Shown here: positions 51,897 through 60,418 of the stretch, one piece after another
How positions within the stretch are numbered: the first letter of the stretch is position 1
Layout: each line of letters starts with the position of its first letter
Notes under the pieces: model-generated
Databases searched by the model: none
Told to the model about the DNA's origin: nothing
Seen by the model: only the letters and a program-made list of their open reading frames with translations
Position numbers and translations under genes: made by a program
From: Limimaricola variabilis
Lineage (GTDB): Bacteria; Pseudomonadota; Alphaproteobacteria; Rhodobacterales; Rhodobacteraceae
NCBI RefSeq assembly: GCF_014195545.1
Contig: NZ_JACIBX010000001.1
Span: 268,463-332,462, forward strand
DNA: 64,000 bases
Reading direction: 5' to 3'

Positions 51897-54248
51897 ATGG
51901 ACCACAGCTGCCACGCACATGCGCATCACCATGATCAGCCGGCCGAAGGACTGGCGATCGACCCGGTCTGCGGCATGACGGTCGACGTTGAAACCGCCAA
52001 GCATATCTCCGAGCATGAAGGGGAAACCTTCTACTTCTGCTCGACCAAGTGCCGCGAGAAGTTCGATGCCAGGCCGGAGATTTTCCTCGATCCCGACCTG
52101 AAGGCCGCCCCGCCCGCGCGCGAGGACGTAATCTACACCTGCCCGATGCACCCCCAGATCGAGCAGGTCGGTCCCGGCTCATGCCCGATCTGCGGCATGG
52201 CGCTCGAGCCCAAGGGCATTCCCGTGACCGAAGGCCCGAGCGAGGAATACCTCGATTTCCGCCGCCGCTTCGTCCTCGGGGCGGCGCTGACGATCCCGCT
52301 CGCGATCATCGCGATGGGCCGGCATTTCGCGCCCCATGCCTTCGCCATCATCTCGGCACCGATGCTCGACTGGATCGAACTGCTCCTCGCGACACCGGTG
52401 GTGCTCTGGTGCGCCCTGCCGTTCTTCGAGCGCGGTTGGGCCTCGATCAGGAACCGCAGCCTCAACATGTTCACGCTGATCGCCCTCGGCGTCGGCGTGG
52501 CCTATCTCTACTCGGTCGTCGCCACCGTCGCGCCGGGTCTGTTCCCACCACAGTTTCGCGGCCATGAAGGCGAGGTCGGCGTCTATTTCGAGGCGGCGGC
52601 GGTGATCGTCACGCTGGTGCTGCTGGGCCAGCTTCTGGAGCTGCGCGCCCGCGAGCGCACCGGCGGCGCGATCCGCGCGCTTCTCGACCTCGCACCCAAG
52701 ACCGCGCGGCTGGTGGACGAGCGCGGCGAGCGCGACGTGCCGCTCGACATGGTCCGCTCCGGGGATCGGCTGCGGGTGCGCCCGGGCGAGAGCGTGCCGG
52801 TGGACGGCGTCGTGCTGGAGGGACGCTCCGGCATCGACGAGAGCATGATCACCGGCGAGCCGCTCCCGGTCGAGAAGGCCGAGAGCGATCCGGTCACCGG
52901 CGGCTCGATCAACCAGACCGGCAGCTTCGTGATGGAGGCGCAGCGCGTCGGCGCCGACACCATGCTCAACCGCATCGTCGCCATGGTCGCCGAGGCGCAG
53001 CGCAGCCAGGCGCCGATCCAGAAGCTCGCCGACAAGGTCTCGGGCTACTTCGTTCCGGCGGTGGTCGGGGTGGCGATCCTCGCCTTCGTGGTGTGGAGCA
53101 TCTTCGGCCCCGACCCGGCCATGGCCTTCGCGCTGGTCTCCGCCGTGTCGGTGCTGATCATCGCCTGTCCCTGTGCGCTGGGCCTCGCCACACCGATGTC
53201 GATCATGGTCGGCGTCGGCAAGGGCGCGGGGCACGGCGTGCTGATCAAGAACGCCGCCGCGCTCGAACGCTTCGCCGCCATCGACACGCTGGTCGTGGAC
53301 AAGACCGGCACGCTGACCGAGGGGCGGCCAGCGCTGGTCGAGGTGGTGGCCGAAGGTATGGCCGAGGACGAGTTGCTGGGCCTCGTGGCGGCGCTCGAGG
53401 CACAGTCCGAGCACCCTCTGGCCCGTGCCATCGTCGAGGGCGCATCGGCGCGCGGCATCATCCTGCCCGAAGTCGAGAGCTTCGACAGCACCACCGGCAA
53501 GGGCATCTCGGGCCGCGTCGGAGGCCGCAGCATCGCCATCGGCAACGTCGCGATGATGCGGGAGGCGGGGGTCGACATCGCGCACTTGTCCGAGCGGGCC
53601 GATGCCGCGCGGAGGAAAGGGCAGACGGCGATCCTCGTCGCCGTGGATGGGCGTGCGGCCGGGCTGGTGGCCGTGGCCGACCGGATCAAGAAGACGACCC
53701 CCAAGGCCATCGCCGCGCTGCATGACGAAGGCCTGCGCATCGTCATGCTGACCGGCGACAACGAGGTCACCGCCCGCGCCGTGGCCGCCGATCTCGGCAT
53801 CGACGAAGTGATCGCCGAGGTGCTGCCCGCCGACAAGCAGGCGGCGATCCGCAGGCTGCAATCGGAGGGCCGCACCGTGGCGATGGCCGGCGACGGGGTA
53901 AACGACGCCCCTGCCCTCGCCGCCGCCGATGTCGGCATCGCCATGGGCACCGGCGCCGATGTCGCGGTCGAGAGCGCCGGCGTTACGCTGGTGCGGGGCG
54001 ACCTGACCGCCTTGGTCACGGCCCGTCGGTTGAGCCGCGCCACGGTGCGCAACATCAAGCAGAACCTGCTCTTCGCTTTCCTCTACAACGGCCTCGGCGT
54101 GCCGGTGGCCGCCGGGCTGCTCTACCCGTTCACTGGGCTGCTGCTATCACCGGTGATCGCGGCAGCGGCCATGAGCCTGTCTTCGGTGTCGGTAATCGGC
54201 AACGCGCTGCGCCTGCGCGCCGTGCGGGTGGGCTTCGAAGCGGACTGA
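51897..54248 (+). CDS. copA: Copper-translocating P-type ATPase with YHS and heavy-metal-binding domains
   Basis: A 783-residue Cu+-exporting P1B-ATPase. The N-terminus has a His-rich tail ([12 protein letters not shown]), a YHS domain ([10 protein letters not shown]...[11 protein letters not shown]) and a heavy-metal-binding domain ([23 protein letters not shown]) instead of classical HMA domains. The transmembrane metal site is CPC (Cys424, Cys426 in [11 protein letters not shown]), the phosphorylated Asp468 is in DKTGTLT, and the HP motif His506 is in SEHPLARA. The ATG at 51897 is preferred to 51870. A terminator follows. Confidence 0.96.
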   Translation: MDHSCHAHAHHHDQPAEGLAIDPVCGMTVDVETAKHISEHEGETFYFCSTKCREKFDARPEIFLDPDLKAAPPAREDVIYTCPMHPQIEQVGPGSCPICGMALEPKGIPVTEGPSEEYLDFRRRFVLGAALTIPLAIIAMGRHFAPHAFAIISAPMLDWIELLLATPVVLWCALPFFERGWASIRNRSLNMFTLIALGVGVAYLYSVVATVAPGLFPPQFRGHEGEVGVYFEAAAVIVTLVLLGQLLELRARERTGGAIRALLDLAPKTARLVDERGERDVPLDMVRSGDRLRVRPGESVPVDGVVLEGRSGIDESMITGEPLPVEKAESDPVTGGSINQTGSFVMEAQRVGADTMLNRIVAMVAEAQRSQAPIQKLADKVSGYFVPAVVGVAILAFVVWSIFGPDPAMAFALVSAVSVLIIACPCALGLATPMSIMVGVGKGAGHGVLIKNAAALERFAAIDTLVVDKTGTLTEGRPALVEVVAEGMAEDELLGLVAALEAQSEHPLARAIVEGASARGIILPEVESFDSTTGKGISGRVGGRSIAIGNVAMMREAGVDIAHLSERADAARRKGQTAILVAVDGRAAGLVAVADRIKKTTPKAIAALHDEGLRIVMLTGDNEVTARAVAADLGIDEVIAEVLPADKQAAIRRLQSEGRTVAMAGDGVNDAPALAAADVGIAMGTGADVAVESAGVTLVRGDLTALVTARRLSRATVRNIKQNLLFAFLYNGLGVPVAAGLLYPFTGLLLSPVIAAAAMSLSSVSVIGNALRLRAVRVGFEAD

Positions 54249-54258
54249 ACCATCCATC

Positions 54259-54290
54259 GCACCGTCGGAGCCCTCTCCGGCGGTGCCTTT
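54259..54290 (+). terminator. Intrinsic terminator after copA
   Basis: 12-bp stem GCACCGTCGGAG / CTCCGGCGGTGC (54259-54270, 54275-54286) with one G-T pair and CCCT loop, followed by CTTT; begins 11 bases after the stop. Confidence 0.78.
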
Positions 54291-54430
54291 GCGTGGCTGA
54301 GGAGCTAGTAGTTTAGCTGTCCCGGGCAGACTTCTCTGAGGACATCGTGCCTACGGTAGAGATCTTGTCCGGCTGAGCGGGCATCAAGTCGATCATGTGC
54401 TATTCGGCGGAAACCCGATCGACAGCGCGC

Positions 54431-54444
54431 TTGACGCAGATCAA
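54431..54444 (+). promoter_or_regulatory. FNR/Anr-type box
   Basis: TTGAC-GCAG-ATCAA, matching the FNR/FnrL half-site form TTGAY-N4-RTCAA. It lies 60 bases before the SHOCT protein start. Confidence 0.65.
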
Positions 54445-54503
54445 GGCGTCAAGGTCGCGCTGCTTCCATGGTGCATGGCATAACTCGAACCAAGGAGGGT
54501 GCC

Positions 54504-54809
54504 ATGACCCGTCTCATATCCGGCCTGCTGTTGAGCCTGCCCGCGACCACCGCACTCGCCGACCCGGACGGCTACGGGCACATGATGGGCTGGGGCAGCG
54601 GCGGCTTCGGAATGATCTTCGGGCCGGTGCTGTGGCTGATCGTTCTGGGCCTCGTGGTGGCAGGCATCATCTGGATCGCCCGCCGCATCGACGAAGCCGC
54701 GCCGCCGCGACAGCAACCGGGCGCGGTTGCCGAACTCGACATGCGTTTTGCACGCGGCGAGATCGACGCAGAGGAATACGCCTCGCGCAAGAAGCTGCTG
54801 AGCACCTGA
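54504..54809 (+). CDS. SHOCT-domain small membrane protein
   Basis: A 101-residue protein with a signal-like N-terminus (MTRLISGLLLSLPATTALA), a Gly-rich stretch, one transmembrane helix (LWLIVLGLVVAGIIWIARR), and a C-terminal SHOCT motif (MRFARGEIDAEEYASRKKLL). AAGGAGGGT precedes the ATG at 54504. SHOCT proteins commonly neighbour copper and stress genes; function unknown. The upstream FNR-type box suggests low-oxygen control. Confidence 0.83.
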   Translation: MTRLISGLLLSLPATTALADPDGYGHMMGWGSGGFGMIFGPVLWLIVLGLVVAGIIWIARRIDEAAPPRQQPGAVAELDMRFARGEIDAEEYASRKKLLST

Positions 54810-54853
54810 GGCGCGGCTGACGACCTGATCGAGAGGGCCGCAGCGGAGACCGA

Positions 54854-54877
54854 AACGGGCGCCTTGGGGCGCCCGTT
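54854..54877. terminator. Stem-loop between convergent genes
   Basis: Perfect 10-bp stem AACGGGCGCC / GGCGCCCGTT with a TTGG loop (54854-54877) between the SHOCT gene and the His-rich membrane protein gene. T-runs are weak on both sides, so it may serve as a bidirectional terminator. Confidence 0.55.
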
Positions 54878-54940
54878 CGATTCCCGTACGCCGATCGCAT
54901 CGGCGCGGATCGCGGTCGAGGATGAACGGCCCCTCACCGC

Positions 54941-55603
54941 CTAATGCGCGGGTGCGACGCCGAGCGTGCCGGGTGCATCGACCGGTGCGCCATGGCCATC
55001 GACCGCGTGGTGCCCCGAGGCATCGTGCGCCCCGTGATGGCCGTCGGCACCCTCATCGCCATGGGCCGAAGCTGCCGGCGCGCCATGATGCCCAGCGCTG
55101 GCCGGCAGGCTCTCCGCGTAGGCGCGCAAGCCGAGATGAAACACCGCCGCGAAGGCGAGACCCGCCACGATCATCATGAGCCAGCTCTTGCGATGCAGCA
55201 CATAGCCTTGGCGAATCGCAAAGGCGAGCGAGGAGATGAAGACCCCGATCGGCGCGCTGTAGCTGGCAAAGAGCGGCGTGTCGTAGAAATGCTGCGCGGC
55301 GCCGGAGACCATGCCGATCCCGATGGCCAGAAGCAGCGACACCAGCACGTATTTCAGGACGTTGTCGCCCAAGATCCCGGTCTTGAAGAGCACCTCGTTG
55401 AGATAGGAGCCGAACGCGAACAGCGCGGCGCCTACGGCCATGAGGGCCAAGGCATAGGAGCGCATGTCCGGCTGGGCGGCATGCACGATTGAGCCCGAAA
55501 TCAGGCCCATTCCGAGGAACATGCTGAGATAGGAGAAGTAGGGTTTGAACACCTCCCAAGGCGGGGTGAAAGTCACTTCGTTGGGTTGGGCATTTACCGA
55601 CAT
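54941..55603 (-). CDS. Membrane protein with His-rich tail
   Basis: A 220-residue protein with about five transmembrane segments (FLGMGLISGSIVH, ALALMAVGAALFAF, VLVSLLLAIGIGMVSG, PIGVFISSLAFAI, WLMMIVAGLAFAAVF) and a C-terminal His/Ala/Asp tail with repeated HG and HH motifs (AGHHGAPAASAHGDEG, HHGAHDASGHH), apt for binding metal. I do not recognise the family. It is the last gene of the copper/cytochrome series on this strand. Confidence 0.75.
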   Translation of the reverse strand: MSVNAQPNEVTFTPPWEVFKPYFSYLSMFLGMGLISGSIVHAAQPDMRSYALALMAVGAALFAFGSYLNEVLFKTGILGDNVLKYVLVSLLLAIGIGMVSGAAQHFYDTPLFASYSAPIGVFISSLAFAIRQGYVLHRKSWLMMIVAGLAFAAVFHLGLRAYAESLPASAGHHGAPAASAHGDEGADGHHGAHDASGHHAVDGHGAPVDAPGTLGVAPAH

Positions 55604-55759
55604 CTGGTCGACGCTTTCGTTGTGCTTGAGGTTTGACTATTGCCCCGGCCTCGATGTCGAAGCCGGTTGTTCACGCGGGACCACTGGTCGCCGCGCGGGT
55701 TTTCATGAAGAGCTCTGGTGGGACGCCGGCGGCTCCGGAGCGGGCAGCCGGCGCGGCCC

Positions 55760-57253
55760 TCAGCCCGCCGTGACCGCGAACTCGGTCATCATCCCCGAGG
55801 CGAGGTGCGGCATCTGGTGGCAATGCAGCATCCAGCGCGCGGCCTCGCCCGCGTCGAACGCCACGGTGACGGCGGCCATCGGCGGCACGTAGACCGTGTC
55901 ACGCACCGCCCCCGAGAAACGCTGCCCGTTGGTCGCGACGACCTTGAACACATGCCCGTGCAGGTGCATCGGATGCCCCATCGACGACATGTTGTGGAAG
56001 GTCAGCTCGACCCGCTGGCCGCTGATCGCCGAGACCGGCCGGTGCTCGCTCCAGACCTTGCCGTCGATGGTCCAGACATAGGGCTGCATCTGCCCGCCGA
56101 GCATGACCATCGGCGCGAACTCCGCCGCCCGCTCGCTCAGCGGCTCGAGGGCGCGGAGCGCGCGCTCCTGCGCCATGTCGAGGTCGAAGGCCGGGGCGGC
56201 GGTGGGCGCGATGCCGGGGATCTTCTCGACGGATGCCCCCTTGCTCGCCAAAACGAGGCCGGTCCGCTCGCGTGCGCCCTCGCGCAGTGCGAGGATCGGG
56301 AAGGCGCCGCCCGAGGGCAGGTCGATCTCGATGTCGAGCCGCTGCGCCATCGCCGCGCCGAACCGCCGGCCCGGCAGCGGCTGCACGGCATGACCGTCGA
56401 CCGCCACCAGACGCGCCTCGAGGGCGCCCGTCTCGATCCAGAACGTGGTCGCCGCCGCGGCGTTGATCACCCGCAGCAGCACCCGGCCGGCGGGCTCGAC
56501 CTGCACCACCTCGGGGTCAGACAGCGTGCGGTCATTGGCGAGATAGGCGTCGAAATCGTAATCGTTCAGATCGGCGGTCATCGGCATTGAGCCGTGATCC
56601 ATCCCGGCCATGGCCCTATGGTCCATGCCGGTCGCGCTGCCCGTGGCGCCGTGATGCATCCCGGTCATGCCCCCCATGCCGGACATGCCGCCATGATCCA
56701 TCCCCTGCATCGCCATGCCGGAGGTGATCTCCTCCATCACCTCATCCGGCGACTTGAAGGCAAAGTCATGCAGGAACATGACCACCTCCTGCCGATCAGC
56801 GGCGAGATCCTCGGCGCGGCGCACGATCAGCGGCGCGGCAAGCATGCCGAGTTCCTGCGTCGGGATATGGCTGTGCATCCAATGAGTGCCCGGCAGCGGC
56901 GCGAAATCGTAGTCGCGGCTTTCGCCGGCAGCGAGCGGCGGCATCGGCATGTTGGGGACGCCGTCCTGCACGTTGGGCGGGATCTGTCCGTGCCAATGGA
57001 TCAGCGTCTCGACGTCGAGTTGGTTCTCGAGTCGCACCGCGAAGCGCTGGCCGGGGTCGAGCGTCAGGCCGGGACGGCCATCGGGGCCGAGAAGCCCCAT
57101 GACAGACGCGGCGCGCCCGTCGATGTCGAGCGTGCGGCGCGTCGCGCGCAGGGCGAGCGGTGCGCCCTGGCTCCGGGCAAGGCCCGGCAGGGAAAGGGTC
57201 GCGGCCATGGCCGCGCTGGCGGCGAGAAAGCCGCGACGGGAAATATGGGTCAT
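55760..57253 (-). CDS. Multicopper oxidase, CopA/CueO type, with Met-rich insert
   Basis: A 497-residue periplasmic multicopper oxidase with a Tat signal (SRRGFLAASAAMAA). All Cu ligand blocks are present: HWHGQ and HSH (first half), HPMHLHGH and HCHQMPHLASGM (C-terminal, T1 and T2/T3). A Met/His/Gly-rich insertion of about 45 residues around 175-225 resembles the Met-rich loops of CueO and CopA that bind Cu(I). It probably oxidises periplasmic Cu(I) to the less toxic Cu(II). It lies between a CopL-like gene and the His-rich membrane protein gene. Confidence 0.95.
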   Translation of the reverse strand: MTHISRRGFLAASAAMAATLSLPGLARSQGAPLALRATRRTLDIDGRAASVMGLLGPDGRPGLTLDPGQRFAVRLENQLDVETLIHWHGQIPPNVQDGVPNMPMPPLAAGESRDYDFAPLPGTHWMHSHIPTQELGMLAAPLIVRRAEDLAADRQEVVMFLHDFAFKSPDEVMEEITSGMAMQGMDHGGMSGMGGMTGMHHGATGSATGMDHRAMAGMDHGSMPMTADLNDYDFDAYLANDRTLSDPEVVQVEPAGRVLLRVINAAAATTFWIETGALEARLVAVDGHAVQPLPGRRFGAAMAQRLDIEIDLPSGGAFPILALREGARERTGLVLASKGASVEKIPGIAPTAAPAFDLDMAQERALRALEPLSERAAEFAPMVMLGGQMQPYVWTIDGKVWSEHRPVSAISGQRVELTFHNMSSMGHPMHLHGHVFKVVATNGQRFSGAVRDTVYVPPMAAVTVAFDAGEAARWMLHCHQMPHLASGMMTEFAVTAG

Positions 57254-57327
57254 CTGTCTGTCATCCTGGCGGCAAAAAATGCCGCGCGTGAATAATCCCG
57301 GCAGGCCGGGGAGGAACACGGAAGGTG

Positions 57328-57669
57328 TCAGACGATCTCGGGCGGATGCCATGGCGGCATCGGCACACGCCCGCGCATGGGCAGGCTTGCCGGCAGCGCC
57401 GGGCCGCCATCGATGCGTGCAAGGCTGCGGAACCCCTCGGGGCCGGCAGCGACGGAGCGCTGGGCGAGGCACATCAGCGCGCAGGCCGCATCGACCGTAG
57501 TGTCGTGATGGCCCTTGGGCGTGTGGGTCGGCGCGTGCGTCTCGGCATGATGGGCGACGACCGGCGCCAGGTCCGTCGCACCACCCTCGCCACCCCAGCT
57601 CGCCAACAACAGCAGCATCATCCCGATCAGGGCGGGCAAGGCGGCGAGGAGGCGGATTCGGCGGGTCAT
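57328..57669 (-). CDS. CopL-like small exported protein
   Basis: A 113-residue protein with an N-terminal hydrophobic segment (LLAALPALIGMMLLLLA), a His-rich spacer (HHAETHAPTHTPKGHHD), a Cys pair in CALMC and a Pro-rich C-terminus (MPPWHPPEIV). This architecture and its position directly upstream of the multicopper oxidase match CopL, a small protein needed for copper induction of copA in Xanthomonas. It also resembles the protein at 59917-60237. Assignment is inferred from layout, not from strong similarity. Confidence 0.6.
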   Translation of the reverse strand: MTRRIRLLAALPALIGMMLLLLASWGGEGGATDLAPVVAHHAETHAPTHTPKGHHDTTVDAACALMCLAQRSVAAGPEGFRSLARIDGGPALPASLPMRGRVPMPPWHPPEIV

Positions 57670-57768
57670 GTCCTGATCACAAATGGCAGGTCCCGCGCTC
57701 GACGCAAGTGGTCACGCGCAGGGCCGCGGCGGCTTCGGCGCCAAGTCGCGCGCTTCACCGCCGCGTGA

Positions 57769-58227
57769 TCAGTCGATGCCGTTCTCACGCTGCAGCGCGC
57801 GCACATAGGCCACCACATTAGCGACATCGGCCTCGGTCAGCCCCTCGATCGGAGGCATGTCCCCGAAATCCCAGTGATGCGATCTCACGCCGTTCTGCAC
57901 GGCGGCGAGAAAGGCGTAATCGCCATGGTGGCTGGGCTCGTAGGTCTTGTGGACCAGCGGCGGGGCGACGCCGTTCTTTCCGGCCGCGTTCGCGCCGTGG
58001 CAGTCGGCGCAGACGCTATCGAAGGCGCGCTTGCCCATTTGCACCTGATCGCCCAGCGCGGCCGGGAGAGCCACCTGCATGATCGGCGCGCCCTGCGGGA
58101 TTTCGGAGGTATCGGGCGGGGTCATGGAATGGCCCCCCATGCCCTCTTCATCCGGGGTCGCGGCGATCCACAGCAGCCCGCCCGCGAGAATGACACCTGC
58201 GGTGCCGAGAATGATCGTCTTGTTCAT
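57769..58227 (-). CDS. Mono-haem c-type cytochrome
   Basis: A 152-residue periplasmic cytochrome with an N-terminal signal anchor (TIILGTAGVILAGGLLWIA) and one haem site CADCH (Cys73, Cys76, His77). The likely Met axial ligand is in FGDMPPIEGL. It carries electrons in the periplasm; the neighbours suggest a role between the multicopper oxidase and other cytochromes. Start at 58227. Confidence 0.9.
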   Translation of the reverse strand: MNKTIILGTAGVILAGGLLWIAATPDEEGMGGHSMTPPDTSEIPQGAPIMQVALPAALGDQVQMGKRAFDSVCADCHGANAAGKNGVAPPLVHKTYEPSHHGDYAFLAAVQNGVRSHHWDFGDMPPIEGLTEADVANVVAYVRALQRENGID

Positions 58228-58292
58228 CTGTCCGTCTTTCGAATGTGTTCGGCCCGGCGCACCGATGCGCGCCAGAGCGGTCAGGTTGCCGC

Positions 58293-59216
58293 TCAGCGAA
58301 GCTGTGCCAGCGCGTCGGGATCCGAAGGCACGGGTGCTGCATCGAGCAGATAGGTGGCGATGGCCCGCCTGTCGGCCTCGTCGAGGAAGCTGGTGCCCTG
58401 CTCCACCACCTCGGCCATGGAGCCGCCGAACACGTCGCCCGACGGGGTGATCCCGGTCTCCAGAGCATAGGCCAGCGCGCTCGCGGTCCATCCGTCCTCC
58501 TTCAGATCGGCGGCGCGGATCGACGGCGCGGCGGACCCGCCCGGCAGATCGTCATTGCCACCGAAGCTGTCGGCATCGAGCCCGCCAAGGAGGCCGCGCC
58601 CGGTATGGCAGGCGCCGCAATGCGCCGCCCCCTCCACCAGCTCGCGTCCCCGGTTCCAGTCGTCCGAGCGGCCAAGCACCGGCGCGCTCTCGGCCTCGAG
58701 GAGCGCGGTCGCGCGCCAGAGCTTCAGCCCGGAACGCATGCTGAACGGAAAGCGCATGTCGTTTTCGCCGCGCGTCTCGGCCACCGGTGGCACGGTGGCC
58801 AGCGCCGCCCAGAGATCGGCGATGTCCTGATCCGAGAAACCGGCATAGAACTCGAAGGGAAAGGCCGGGTAGTAGGGCTGACCCTCGGGCGAGATCCCCT
58901 CGCGCAGCGCGCGGGCGAGGTCGTACTTGCTCCAGCCGCCGATGCCATGGGTGAAATCCGGCGTGATGTTGGGCGGCACGAAGCTGCCGAACGGCGTGTC
59001 CAGCGGCGCGCCACCCGCCATCGCCGGTCCCTGTGCCGCGGTATCGGTATGGCAGGCCACGCAGCCCGCGGCCCGCGCCAGATAGGCCCCGCGCCGGGCA
59101 TCGCCATCGAGCGTGATCCGGGACGCATCTTCCCCGATCGGCCATGCGCGCAGCCCGGCATAGCCGCCACCCGTCAGCGCAGCCAGCAGAATGACACTTC
59201 TGAGCAATCCCCGCAT
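58293..59216 (-). CDS. Di-haem cytochrome c
   Basis: A 307-residue protein with an N-terminal membrane anchor (LLRSVILLAALTGGGYAGL) and two haem sites: CVACH (Cys52, Cys55, His56) and CGACH at about residue 200. Blocks PFGSFVPPNITPDFTHGIGG and FGGSMAEVVEQGTSFL match the cytochrome subunit family of gluconate and alcohol dehydrogenases. No dehydrogenase is adjacent, so it may serve the copper/cytochrome module. It ends 65 bases before the mono-haem cytochrome gene. Confidence 0.9.
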   Translation of the reverse strand: MRGLLRSVILLAALTGGGYAGLRAWPIGEDASRITLDGDARRGAYLARAAGCVACHTDTAAQGPAMAGGAPLDTPFGSFVPPNITPDFTHGIGGWSKYDLARALREGISPEGQPYYPAFPFEFYAGFSDQDIADLWAALATVPPVAETRGENDMRFPFSMRSGLKLWRATALLEAESAPVLGRSDDWNRGRELVEGAAHCGACHTGRGLLGGLDADSFGGNDDLPGGSAAPSIRAADLKEDGWTASALAYALETGITPSGDVFGGSMAEVVEQGTSFLDEADRRAIATYLLDAAPVPSDPDALAQLR

Positions 59217-59218
59217 GT

Positions 59219-59884
59219 TCAGCTTCCCGACCGGAAGCGACCATGACAGGCCGCGCAGGTCTCGCCGATCATGCGGAACACTTCGCTCGCCGCCATGGTG
59301 GCATAGTCGGGCGCCGTCGCCACTTTCGCCTGCGTGGCTGGCATGGCTTGGACGGAGACGGCCTTGCGCGGCTCGAGCCCGAGCAGCTGTGCCACCGAAT
59401 AGGACGCGCCGGGTCCGGAGGACGGCGGCTTCGCCTCGCCCATCTCCATGCCGGCATGTCCCTTCATTCCGCCCATCTCCATTCCGGAATGGGCGTCCGT
59501 CTGGGGGGCGGTCGCGTTCGGCGCGGCGCGCACCAACCCCTCGGCATGGCGCTGCAGCTCCTCGGCAAGCGCGGCGAAATCCTGGGGCGCGGCCCAGACC
59601 GCCTCCTTCGCGAAGGATGCGCCGCCCCCGGTGCCCTCCGGAAAGAGCATCGTCATCGCCTCCCCGGCATGTTTCGCGATCGCCTGTCCCGCAGTAGCGA
59701 TCGCCACCGGGTCATGCGGCGCCTCGCCGCGCATCATCGGGGTGAGGTCGCGCATCGCGTCGCGCATCGCCACCATGCCTTCCATCCGCTCGCGCACCAC
59801 GCCGGTGGCGCCGTTATGCGCGACTGCCACGGCAGCGGCCATTGCCGCCGTCAGGGCGATGGCCGTCATTCTGTATGGGTTCAT
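59219..59884 (-). CDS. Cytochrome c'-like protein with Met-rich insert
   Basis: A 221-residue exported protein with a signal peptide (about residues 1-22) and a single haem site CAACH (Cys210, Cys213, His214) near the C-terminus, as in cytochrome c'. Unusually it carries an internal insertion of about 60 residues with MEMGGMKGHAGMEMG, a Met/His-rich stretch of the kind that binds Cu(I). Typical c' proteins are about 150 residues. Its start is 2 bases from the end of the di-haem gene's 5' side, so the two are coupled. Confidence 0.88.
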   Translation of the reverse strand: MNPYRMTAIALTAAMAAAVAVAHNGATGVVRERMEGMVAMRDAMRDLTPMMRGEAPHDPVAIATAGQAIAKHAGEAMTMLFPEGTGGGASFAKEAVWAAPQDFAALAEELQRHAEGLVRAAPNATAPQTDAHSGMEMGGMKGHAGMEMGEAKPPSSGPGASYSVAQLLGLEPRKAVSVQAMPATQAKVATAPDYATMAASEVFRMIGETCAACHGRFRSGS

Positions 59885-59916
59885 GTCTCACTCGCCTGTC
59901 TGGTTTGAAGAAGGGT

Positions 59917-60237
59917 TCAAACCAGGGGTCGTGGAGGCGGGGTGGCGATCCGGAGGATGTGGCTCGATCCCGGCCGAGACCGGAGCACGGGCGACAGACG
60001 CCGCGCACCTGTCATACGGGCCGGAAGCACGAGGCTGTCCGCCATGCTCAGGGCGTTGCATCGCAGCCCCGTATGGCAGCCGGCCTTGGAATGGGAGGGC
60101 TGGTCGCGATGCGGCTCTTCGACACCGATGCCGGCCGGGCTGGCATGGGTATGCCCGGTTTCGAACGCCATGGTGCCGATAAAGAGCGAAAGCGCCACCA
60201 CGAGCCGAACGAGAAGATGAAGCATCGGGATCTTCAT
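59917..60237 (-). CDS. Second CopL-like small exported protein
   Basis: A 106-residue protein with a hydrophobic N-terminus (LHLLVRLVVALSLFIGTMA), His-containing spacer (ETGHTHASPAGIGVEEPHRD), Cys pair in GCHTGLRC and a Pro-rich end (ATPPPRPLV). The layout parallels the protein at 57328-57669. It is the first gene of the cytochrome series; a CsoR-like half site lies 43 bases upstream of its start. The start at 60237 (ATG) is uncertain. Confidence 0.58.
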   Translation of the reverse strand: MKIPMLHLLVRLVVALSLFIGTMAFETGHTHASPAGIGVEEPHRDQPSHSKAGCHTGLRCNALSMADSLVLPARMTGARRLSPVLRSRPGSSHILRIATPPPRPLV

Positions 60238-60279
60238 GAAGGCGCTCGGCACTCTCGCATGTCCTCGGATCCTGCTCGC

Positions 60280-60289
60280 TATACCCCAT
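60280..60289. promoter_or_regulatory. CsoR-like half site
   Basis: TATACCCCAT, identical to the left arm and core of the CsoR operator at 51827, but the right arm is not present. Located upstream of the copper/cytochrome series. Confidence 0.35.
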
Positions 60290-60418
60290 CGCTGGCCGCG
60301 CCGAAAGCACGTGCCCTTCCGCGCGCGGTCGCAGGGCGGCGAACCGCCCACCGGGCTGCCCCGACACGCGTTGGCGCGCAGGTCGGCCCGTGGACGTCCG
60401 TGGCGATCTTTGTCCCCG

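Noticed and set aside
52179-53861. 560-codon minus-strand open frame opposite copA
   Set aside because: Antisense shadow with His/Asp/Arg-biased composition.
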